Source: Caulobacteraceae bacterium (GTDB lineage: Bacteria > Pseudomonadota > Alphaproteobacteria > Caulobacterales > Aquidulcibacteraceae). From it: a stretch of 64,000 nt of DNA. A program made the position numbers and the translations under genes. The notes under the pieces are model-generated. The model made no database searches. It saw nothing but the letters and a program-made list of their open reading frames with translations, and had not been told where the DNA came from. Of this stretch, positions 57,138-64,000 are shown in pieces; within the stretch, counting starts at the first letter, position 1; each line of letters opens with the position of its first letter. The stretch is from assembly GCA_016703335.1 (NCBI GenBank), contig JADJCG010000016.1, positions 62,001 to 126,000 on the forward strand, in the 5' to 3' direction.

Positions 57138-58055
57138 ATGTTCGCAAAGCTATTATCACGGCTCGTGCCGCTACCAGCCAGCGCGCACGACCACCTGTTC
57201 TCGACGTTCGCGCCGGAAGGCGCGCCGCCACAGGTTCTGAATACGATCTACCACCAGTATCGCGACGCGATGCCGGATGAACGCGTGCCGCCGCAGCACG
57301 CGCATTTCCGGGCGCTGGTTGATCGGATCATCGGCGCGAACTGGCGCCGGCTTGATGGCATCGAGCTTCGCCGCGTCGGTTCGGCCTACGTGTCCTGCTT
57401 TGAGCGTGCGGAAGCCTTCGAGTTTCAGCTGGCGCTGTGGCGGGTCGATCCCGGCTTTCGCGATCTGCTGGTGAAGACGCGCGAGCAATTGATTGCGGAG
57501 CTTATCCCGTTGGCGGCGGCGGAGAGCGCGCGGCGAGCGCACTTCTCGCGTTGGAAGGAGTGCCGCTCCGCTCCGCTCGACATCGAGGCTGACAGCTTGC
57601 TGGGCCTGATCCAGCAAATGGCGCCGGACGACTGGCATCAAATCGTTCTGGGTTGGGATTGGAACCTGGGCGTTGCGGAATTGGGGTGGATCACCGCTCA
57701 ACGCACGTGCGATCGGGCGACGGCGGTTTTTGCGCTCTGCGCGGGTTCGCCTGGCGATGTTGCGACAAGGCGAGCGCGTCACGACGACCATGGCGGGTTT
57801 GTGCGCGAGCTCGCGGCGCGGATCGAAGGCGGCTTCTACCCCACCGCCGAATTGGCGCTCGACCTGCCGATGCGGCAGCGGTTTGCGTTCGAGGCTGAGT
57901 TGGCGACAGCGCGCGCGACAGGTGTAAGCCCGTGGCAGATTCCCGACGCGCTGATCTCGTACGAGGGCCAGCGACGGCATGTGCCGAAGTACGCGGTCAG
58001 CAACGGTCGGGTGCACTACGAGTACGAATACTGGCTCGGGCGTTTCGGCACGTAA
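57138..58055 (+). CDS. DUF4274 domain protein
   Basis: The 305-residue protein has the DUF4274 core: DWHQIVLGWDWNLGVAELGW and TAQRTCDRATAVFALCAG. The N-terminal part (QVLNTIYHQYRDAMPDERVP) is unique. The function is unknown; DUF4274 proteins are often linked to Sel1 or immunity-like contexts. It is divergent from priA with about 125 bases between, and followed by xerC. Confidence 0.75.
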   Translation: MFAKLLSRLVPLPASAHDHLFSTFAPEGAPPQVLNTIYHQYRDAMPDERVPPQHAHFRALVDRIIGANWRRLDGIELRRVGSAYVSCFERAEAFEFQLALWRVDPGFRDLLVKTREQLIAELIPLAAAESARRAHFSRWKECRSAPLDIEADSLLGLIQQMAPDDWHQIVLGWDWNLGVAELGWITAQRTCDRATAVFALCAGSPGDVATRRARHDDHGGFVRELAARIEGGFYPTAELALDLPMRQRFAFEAELATARATGVSPWQIPDALISYEGQRRHVPKYAVSNGRVHYEYEYWLGRFGT

Positions 58056-58079
58056 CCGAAGCCTTAATGCGTCGGCGGC

Positions 58080-59006
58080 ATGCTCGCGCGCATGACGGCC
58101 GCTTCCGCCCTGCTCTCGCAATGGACCGCGCACTTGCGCGACGAGCGCCGTTTCTCGGATAATTCAGTTGAAGCTTATGAGCGCGACGTTGCGGCTTTTC
58201 TGGGCTTTTTGAGCGGACATTTGGGCGGCGCGCCCAGTGCGAAAGATTTGGCGGAGCTGGAGCCGCGCGATCTGCGGGCTTATCTCGCGCATCGCCGGCA
58301 AGGGCCTGATGCGTTGGCCGATCGCTCCATTTCGCGCGCTCTGGCGGCCATTCGCAGCTTCTATCGTTTCCTTGAGCGCCGCCACGGCGTGAAGAACGCG
58401 CGGCTTGCCTTGGTGCGCGGGCCGAAGCTGAAGCGTTCGCTGCCGCGACCTGTTTCAGAAGGCGCGGCGCGCAATCTGATCGCCGAAGCGATCGCCTCTG
58501 CCCCCGATGATTGGCAGGGCGCGCGCGATGCGGCGCTGATCACATTGCTCTATGCGGCGGGGCTTCGGATCAGCGAGGCGCTGGCTCTCACGGGTGGCGA
58601 TCTGCCTTTGCCGGAAGTGCTTCGCGTACACGGCAAGGGCGGCAAGGAGCGCGTCGTGCCGCTGCTTGCTGCAGCCCGGCAGGCCGTCGAACGCTACGTC
58701 GAACTTTGCCCCTACAGCATCGACGAAGACGCACCGCTCTTCCGTGCGAGCCGCGGCGGAGCCTTCTCTCCACGCATGGCTCAGGCGCTGATGGAGCGTT
58801 TGCGCATGAGTCTGGGCCTGCCTTCGAGCGCTACGCCACACTCTTTGCGGCATGCGTTCGCAACACATTTGCTCGCGAACGGCGCCGATCTCAGAGCCAT
58901 CCAAGACCTGCTCGGACACGAATCGCTCTCGACGACTCAGACGTACACGAGCGTCGAAGCGCAAAAAATTTTGCAGGCGTATCGGCGCGCGCATCCGCGT
59001 TCGTGA
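58080..59006 (+). CDS. xerC: Tyrosine recombinase XerC
   Basis: The 308-residue recombinase has the SAM-like core-binding domain (FSDNSVEAYERDVAAFLGFL) and catalytic domain with Arg in LYAAGLRISEAL, Lys in GKGGKERVVPLL, HSLRHAFATH, then HESLSTTQTYT with His and the nucleophile Tyr. It resolves chromosome dimers at dif together with XerD and FtsK. Its position near priA is usual in alphaproteobacteria. The start may instead be Met 58092. Confidence 0.92.
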   Translation: MLARMTAASALLSQWTAHLRDERRFSDNSVEAYERDVAAFLGFLSGHLGGAPSAKDLAELEPRDLRAYLAHRRQGPDALADRSISRALAAIRSFYRFLERRHGVKNARLALVRGPKLKRSLPRPVSEGAARNLIAEAIASAPDDWQGARDAALITLLYAAGLRISEALALTGGDLPLPEVLRVHGKGGKERVVPLLAAARQAVERYVELCPYSIDEDAPLFRASRGGAFSPRMAQALMERLRMSLGLPSSATPHSLRHAFATHLLANGADLRAIQDLLGHESLSTTQTYTSVEAQKILQAYRRAHPRS

Positions 59007-59224
59007 GCATTTTCGCGCGGGCGCATAGCGCTGCGCGCCTTTGTTTTCAAGGCTCGTAGAGTTTTCGTGCAGTGATCGCGAAGAGAAAAATCGAAGACGC
59101 AGAAAAATGCACGCGATGACTTGCGGAAACTACTTGCAAACCAAATTCAGCGAGAAAAAGCACCGGAGAGTCAATCAACTCCCATCCAACCACGACCAAA
59201 ACAAAACCAATGAGGAAAATGACC

Positions 59225-59425
59225 ATGGCTAAGAAAGTTAAGAAGGCCGCTGCCAAGAAGCCGGCGAAGAAGGTTGCGAAGAAGTCGGTCCGCAAGGCCG
59301 CCACGCGCAAGACCACGAAGAAGGCCGTCGCCAAGAAGCCGGCGAAGACGACCGCGAAGAAGACGGTTCGCAAGGCTGCGAAGCGCAAGACCGCCAAGAA
59401 GGTCGCTCCGCCGGTTGCGATGTAA
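59225..59425 (+). CDS. Lysine/alanine-rich histone H1-like protein
   Basis: The 66-residue protein is mostly Lys, Ala, Arg, Thr and Val. It consists of two near-identical 26-residue units (residues 8-33 and 34-59), each of the form AxAKKPAKxxAKKxVRKAAxRK, then VAPPVAM. This composition resembles bacterial histone H1-like Hc1/Hc2 proteins, which coat DNA. ATG 59225 follows GAGG at about 9 bases. The gene has a strong terminator at its end and an A-rich leader, so it is an independent transcript, likely highly expressed. Confidence 0.8.
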   Translation: MAKKVKKAAAKKPAKKVAKKSVRKAATRKTTKKAVAKKPAKTTAKKTVRKAAKRKTAKKVAPPVAM

Positions 59426-59432
59426 AGTCCGA

Positions 59433-59466
59433 AAAGGGGGACGCGAGAGCGTCCCCCTTTTTCTTT
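59433..59466 (+). terminator. Strong terminator after the histone-like gene
   Basis: AAAGGGGGACGC pairs with GCGTCCCCCTTT (12 bp) around GAGA, followed by a T-rich run (TTCTTT). This is the clearest terminator in the window. Confidence 0.88.
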
Positions 59467-60129
59467 CGAGCTTAGATCAAGGATCTTGATGCGCTCTCCG
59501 GTTATTCGTTGTCCTCGCTCCCGCTACGAACACCGTCGACTTTCGCGCTACGCTTTCAAGCAACGATCCTGCCCGCGCTACTAGCGCCCTTCCCTTTTCT
59601 CCCTTCAGACTGTGACGTCGCGCTTCGACAGGCTCAGCGTGACGACTTTCTTTACCTCCGCGAATGCGTTCGCGCCTTCGCCGGCGAGACCCCGACGGTT
59701 CAAGAAGATGGAGAGCCCGGAGCGCGTGGGACGCGCTGAGGTAGTGTCTAGATGCGGCGCTGATTGCTCGAACGCCGCCGCGTGTCGCCACGCGCTCCGG
59801 TACGGTTTGCTTCGCCGGGCCGCAGGCGGGAGGTTTTTCACTCCGTCAAACGGTCCCCGGCGGCGTGCGGGTGGCGCTGTTCACACCGGCCCCGGTCCAC
59901 CCCCACAGTTATGGCGCCCTGTGGGCTTCCGCCCTCCTCCGCCCTTTGCGAGCTTCGTTGAGCGTCACGCTCAACCGCAGCGCTTCGAGTTGATGCGAAC
60001 AGGGTACCAACTGTTTTCCGTTCAAAACGCGGGGCCGAGTCTAAGGGCAATCTGGAGGTGTAGGATAGATTTCGGCGCTGGCATCGGCGTCGTTGGGATT
60101 TTGGCGCTGACTAGTGGGATAGATCGGCA
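59467..60129 (+). repeat. 660-base gene-poor region with repeat-like elements
   Basis: No gene is supportable here. It contains CGCTTCGACAGGCTCAGCG at 59621-59639, a word familiar as an intergenic repeat in many alphaproteobacteria, and a perfect 8-bp hairpin (GTTGAGCG/CGCTCAAC, 59957-59975) in an arrangement like a palindromic element. Several long frames are open on both strands only because the sequence is GC-rich. It may be decayed sequence between the histone-like gene and the GNAT remnant. Confidence 0.4.
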
Positions 60130-60546
60130 AGCGTCCGGTATTGGCCCGTTCAAGTGGGAAGAGTGCGGATTTGGCTGTTGGATCGCCATCGAAAAGTCGA
60201 CGCAACGTGTGATCGGATACGTAGGCATTTCTGTGCCACACTTTCTTCCTGAAATCCTTCCCGCCGTCGAAGTCGGCTGGCGCTTCGATCCTGACATTTG
60301 GGGTCGTGGGTATGCCACGGAGGGCGCCGCCGCCGCATTGGATGAAGCGTTCAACACCCTGGGCCTTGATGCAGTGTGCTCGGCGCCGCAATCGATCAAC
60401 CCGCCATCTAGTCGCGTATGTGACAGGCTGGGTATGCGCCTGGGAGAGTGGTCAAAGCTGCAGCGACGCCCCGTCGGGAGGCTGTCGACGTCAACCTCTA
60501 CTGGATCACGAAAGACGAATGGCTTCGCCGCAACTCTGTCGCGTGA
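60130..60546 (+). pseudogene. GNAT acetyltransferase remnant
   Basis: From about 60150 the frame reads GFGCWIAIEKSTQRVIGYVG, ILPAVEVGWRFDPDIWGRGY and ATEGAAAALDEAFNTLGLDA, a RimJ/RimL-like acetyltransferase core with its acetyl-CoA site (GRGYATEG). Near 60450 the frame shifts and resumes AATPRREAVDVNLYWITKDE to a stop at 60546. The N-terminal about 60 residues of such enzymes are missing, so it may be truncated as well as shifted. Substrate unknown. Confidence 0.6.
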
Positions 60547-60674
60547 CCGCCTTCGCAGAAAAGCGGACGCTCGCTCCGATCCCGCGGTAGAGCAACGAAT
60601 ACATCACGCAAATGTCGGATCCGGAGTTCTCGAACCGTCCTCAAGATATTACAAACCCAACCTTGAGAGCGGAC

Positions 60675-61109
60675 ATGAAAATCACCGTCGAGAAACTGGT
60701 CAAAGCTCCGGTCGCCACAGTGTGGAGCGCCTACACCACGCCTGCCGATATCGAGCAGTGGAACGCGGCGTCTGAAGATTGGCACACGACCAAAGCTAGC
60801 GTTGATCTGCGCGTCGGCGGCCAATTCTCGTCACGCATGGAGGCGAAGGACGGAAGCTTCGGTTTCGACTTTGCCGGCACGTACACGAAGATCGAGCCTG
60901 AAAGGCTGATCGAATACGCTTTCGGCGATCGCGCCGCCGTTGTTGATTTCTTGCCAACCGCGGACGGCGTCAACGTGAGAGTCACCTTCGACGCCGAAAC
61001 ACAGAACCCTGCCGAAATGCAGCGCAGTGGCTGGCAGGCGATCCTCGATAATTTCGCGAGACACGTCGAGGCCGGCCGCTCGGGATTTGCTGGCTCAGGT
61101 GTGGGATAG
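60675..61109 (+). CDS. SRPBCC (AHSA1-like) protein
   Basis: The 144-residue protein starts MKITVEKLVKAPVATVWSAY with TTPADIEQWNAASEDWHT, the usual helix-grip beginning, and ends with RSGWQAILDNFARHVEAG. The fold binds hydrophobic ligands and often follows resistance genes. GAGAG lies before ATG 60675; a frame reaching 60612 has no homology in its first 21 residues. Confidence 0.85.
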   Translation: MKITVEKLVKAPVATVWSAYTTPADIEQWNAASEDWHTTKASVDLRVGGQFSSRMEAKDGSFGFDFAGTYTKIEPERLIEYAFGDRAAVVDFLPTADGVNVRVTFDAETQNPAEMQRSGWQAILDNFARHVEAGRSGFAGSGVG

Positions 61110-61211
61110 ATTTACCAAGGCCGCTATTGGCCCGAAGTCGACGTTGGCGGATCTGTGTCAGAATGGCTGACGCAGCGCATTGTCATGCAGTCGCCGATCG
61201 AGCGGGAACCC

Positions 61212-61883
61212 TTACGCCATGAACGGCGACAAAATCCGTGTCAGTACGTGCATTGTCCATGGGTGGGTCTTGCTGGCAGGCGCTTGGTCTACGACGTTGA
61301 GCAGGACTGATGCGGCGGCGTCGGGAGTTATCATAAACGGACGAAAATCCGACTTCGCCATCTTAGTTGCTACAAAGCCTAAGCGCACGACACTTACGCG
61401 AACACCAAGCGCCCCGAGGGGACGGCGGAGTCCGCGCAGGTAAGCTGTAACGCCTGCCTTTGAAGCGCCGTAAGCCGGCGCCGAGGCGGACGCCAAGTCT
61501 CCGATGCTCGACACACCGATAATCTGCCCTTTCTTGCGCTCTCTCATCCCAGGCAACACGGCGCGCACGGTGTCAGCAAGGCCGCCGAAATTCACGCGAA
61601 TTGTGTCGGTATCCGCGGCGACGCCAGACGTTCCAAAAGGTTCGCCTATTCCAGCGCAATACACCGCGACGTCGATCACTTGGTCTGCGGCTATGAACTC
61701 ACACAGTTTCTCGTAGAAGCCGGATGCTGTTATATCGAGTTGGTGTTGTCGGTGCTGAGCGCCCAATGACGCCACGTCGGACCGGGAAACACCAAGAACG
61801 TGATCTCCTCGGTCGATCAAGCGCTTTGTCAGCGCCAAACCGATCCCGTCACTATTTCCAACAATAAGAACCCGCTTGCCCAT
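61212..61883 (-). CDS. Short SDR-family oxidoreductase
   Basis: The 223-residue enzyme starts MGKRVLIVGNSDGIGLALTK, a Rossmann motif with GNSDGIG, and has YCAGIGEP and the YGASK catalytic site (APAYGASKAGVTAYLRG). It is close to short alphaproteobacterial SDRs. Substrate unknown. The start at 61883 is where the fold begins; upstream 27 residues in the same frame are not conserved. Confidence 0.85.
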   Translation of the reverse strand: MGKRVLIVGNSDGIGLALTKRLIDRGDHVLGVSRSDVASLGAQHRQHQLDITASGFYEKLCEFIAADQVIDVAVYCAGIGEPFGTSGVAADTDTIRVNFGGLADTVRAVLPGMRERKKGQIIGVSSIGDLASASAPAYGASKAGVTAYLRGLRRPLGALGVRVSVVRLGFVATKMAKSDFRPFMITPDAAASVLLNVVDQAPASKTHPWTMHVLTRILSPFMA

Positions 61884-62036
61884 TTCGCACCATCGCTTCG
61901 GAGGTCGATCCGGCTCGTAGCCGCGAACGACATACCTCGGCAATGCGCGGAGCGCTTGCGCCAATCTCTATAGCTGTCCCACGCGAGCGCCCAAGGCGCG
62001 GTCAAATTGAACGACAGCTCCCGGCGAAAAGACGGA

Positions 62037-62564
62037 CTAAGCGGTCGCGCTCCGCGCCCATCTTGCAACTCCGGGATAAGGCGGCTCGCCTGTGTCGGCG
62101 AAGCCGTTCTTTGCGAGCGTGGAAGCGGCGTTGATGTCTTCCGCATCAAGATGCGCGATGACGCGTTTGGCGCCGTTGGCAAAGCCCCAGGTCGCGAGAG
62201 CGCGGATTGTTTCGCCGCCATAGCCGCGACCGCGGAATTCAGGCAGCAGACCGAAGGCGAGCTCGACTTCGCCATCTTCATCGGGACGGCCAATCAAAGC
62301 AGCGATGCCAACGAGCCGTGGCGGCGCGCGTTCGCCTTCGTTCGCGAGCAGCGCCCAGCCGTACCAGCCCTGCCCTTCAGGATCGTGCGCGAGATTTTGT
62401 TCGGCCCACGCGAAGGCTGCGTGTTCGAACGGCGCGGGCGGCCACACGGGTTCGTGGGTGACAGCAATGGCGTTGAAGAAGGCGGTTCGACTCGACGCCT
62501 GGAGCGCGGCCAGATCACGATCGAGCGCCAACAGCGCGATGCGGTTCGCAGTTAGTATCAGCAA
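62037..62564 (-). CDS. GNAT-family N-acetyltransferase
   Basis: The 175-residue protein has GEVELAFGLLPEFRGRGYGG then ETIRALATWGFANG, the acetyl-CoA-binding loop and following helix, and ends with NGFADTGEP. TTG 62564 is the likely start because GGGGAGA lies upstream and the frame begins LILTANRIALLALD. A frame reaching to 62987 exists but overlaps the ABC permease gene and is not coding. Confidence 0.8.
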   Translation of the reverse strand: MLILTANRIALLALDRDLAALQASSRTAFFNAIAVTHEPVWPPAPFEHAAFAWAEQNLAHDPEGQGWYGWALLANEGERAPPRLVGIAALIGRPDEDGEVELAFGLLPEFRGRGYGGETIRALATWGFANGAKRVIAHLDAEDINAASTLAKNGFADTGEPPYPGVARWARSATA

Positions 62565-62676
62565 GAGCCGTCTCCCCTCGGTTGCTCGCGGAACCGAGCA
62601 GAACTCACAGGGGCTCAAATGCAAAGTTAGCGTTCGGCAATTTTCACAGGCGGATGTCGTCGTTACCGCACGTGAC

Positions 62677-64000
62677 TCACTCCGGCTGTGGTTCTTTCGG
62701 ACGGCTTTCGTGCAGCGCGAGCATGGCGCCGAGTGCAATGATCGCGGGGATGATGCCGAGCAGAGGCCAGCCCGAGACGGCGGCGAAGGTTGCGCCGATC
62801 CAGCCGAAGGCGACGAACGAGCGGCCGAAATTGAGCAAGAGGCTGCCCCGCGTGCGGCGGCGGAATTCTTTGCGATTGCCTGGCGTTTGGTGCCAGATCG
62901 CGATGAGGCAGGTTGAGATGATCGCCGCAGCGCCGCCGAGCGCGAGCCAGAAGCCGGCCATAGGCGCGATGAACACAGCCACGCCAATCACTGGCAGCGA
63001 GAGCAACAGCGCTGATGGCGCCGCAGCGGCGAATGCTTTGGCGTAGTCGACTTCATCGCGAGAGACGGGCGCGCTGACGATGAGATCTGGTGCGTCCTCG
63101 GCAGAGACGGTGAGCCAAGCAAGGCTGGCCGCGAAGGATGTCACGATCAGCACGAACGCAGACGCAATGCCTGCGGAGGAGAAGCGACTCACCTCCCCGT
63201 CGCTGATCTGCGATCCGAACACGGCCATGAGTGGCGCGAAGTAGAGCAGCGGCAGAAGGATTTGCGACAAGCAATAACGGGTCGCGGCGCAGCAGGCGCC
63301 ATTCCTTCGAGACCAGAGTCGCGCGTACGCCGCTGCGCATGGCGCGTGCCGCGCGGGTGTTGATCTTGCGGCGCTGCCCGAGGCCGGCGATGGCGGCGGC
63401 GTCGCGCGAGAAGCCGGCCGCGTACCACCAAACGGCCAGCAGGAACGCGATTACGGCAATGGCGGCCCAGATGGCGAGATCGGCGTTGAGGCCAAACGCG
63501 GCGCGCGCCGGTAGCGAAAGCGGGCTCGACGGATTGCCGACGACCGGAACGATCGCGTTGAAGATGTCTTGCATCGCGCGGGCGCGGGATTCGTTTTCGC
63601 TGAAGCGCGGCACTTGGCTGGCGATGAAGAACGCGGCGCCTATCAAGCTGCCGAGAATTTGCGCAACGACGCGTGTGTTCTTGGGGCCGATGACAGCGAA
63701 GAGAATGCGCGCGAGGACAAGCGCGATTGCGGTCGCGAAGAGTGTGAGCAGCAGAACGGCTGGCGCGAAGCCGATCCACGCCCAACCGCCGAAGAACGGC
63801 AACCACACGCACACGGCTACGACGAGGATGAGATAAAACAGCCCGACATTGATGGCGATGGCGCTCATGCGCACGAGGACGACACGCCAGAGCGGAACCG
63901 GCGATGCAAGTAGCAGGTCGAGATCGCCGCGTTGGTAGAGTGATTCAGTGATCAGCATCAAAGCTTGGCTGAGCATCAGCGAGAATAAGATTGTGAGGGC
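62677..64000 (-). pseudogene. ABC-type permease, frame-shifted and cut by the window edge
   Basis: The upstream frame runs from beyond 64000 with ESLYQRGDLDLLLASPVPLW and several membrane helices. Near 63271 it shifts from RRDPLLL to SQILLPLLYFAPLMAVFGSQ and ends at 62677. About 435 residues are visible with about ten helices. The YQRGDLDLLLASP motif with VSKEWRLLRRDPLL in the middle fits permeases of bacterial multidrug or peptide ABC exporters. The beginning is outside the window. Confidence 0.72.

Noticed and set aside
59225..59425. Antisense membrane-like frame opposite the histone-like gene (59047-59397)
   Set aside because: It is the complement of Lys/Ala codons, which reads as Phe/Leu/Ala-rich by chance.
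59612..60775. Long + strand frame of 387 residues
   Set aside because: Only the middle part is a GNAT domain; the start and end are low-complexity translations of non-coding or shifted sequence.

Overview
The window looks like the chromosome of a GC-rich alphaproteobacterium near Caulobacterales/Hyphomonadaceae. Supporting evidence: a CC0125/CC1285-type lipoprotein, a Usg-like protein, a DUF1674 (SDHAF4-like) protein, the obgE-nadD-rsfS-rlmH-envC-ctpA-DUF610-rppH cluster, an atpHAGDC operon, and the gene order tamA-tamB-obgE. Placement is inferred from gene content only; no rRNA is present.

Layout. (1) About 300-8520 is accessory: a membrane-anchored XRE regulator followed by a lipoprotein serine hydrolase, a phage-type N-acetylmuramidase, a large TIR-transmembrane-beta-propeller gene, two small membrane proteins, and a P4-type tyrosine integrase that sits beside tRNA-Thr(CGT). 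Five TTGGGAA motifs lie between the integrase and the tRNA, which looks like one end of an integrated island. (2) About 8.6-24.5 kb is mixed core: FMN-dependent L-lactate dehydrogenase, tRNA-Arg(CCG), Usg, hemolysin III family protein, PRC-barrel protein, a putative metallopeptidase with TPR-like tail, argG, two tandem prolyl-4-hydroxylase paralogs, an MpaB-type oxygenase and Kup. (3) 24.7-37.9 kb is a long + strand block: tamA, tamB, obgE, nadD, rsfS, rlmH, envC, ctpA, a DUF610 polysaccharide deacetylase, rppH and an alpha/beta hydrolase, joining outer-membrane assembly, ribosome maturation and cell-wall remodelling. (4) 39.0-45.7 kb (- strand) is the F1 part of ATP synthase, interrupted by an organic hydroperoxide reductase gene, a lipoprotein, a 29-residue micro-ORF and two paralogous unknown genes. 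(5) 46-64 kb has transporters (MHS-type MFS, MATE, TerC), TrmO-like protein, priA, xerC, a lysine-rich histone-H1-like protein, a degraded stretch, two SDR/GNAT-type genes and an ABC permease that runs off the end.

A striking property of the whole window is the number of broken reading frames (about twenty) in genes that should be intact in a living cell, such as tamA, tamB, kup, lldD and envC. Several breaks fall next to short homopolymers. This argues for residual indel errors in the assembly rather than true gene decay, so genes marked as pseudogenes here should be read as probably functional genes with broken frames unless stated otherwise. One 60-base patch at 54.49-54.55 kb with three long A-runs is also suspect. 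The best biological leads are the TIR-propeller gene in the integrase-tRNA island and the extra genes embedded in the ATP synthase operon.
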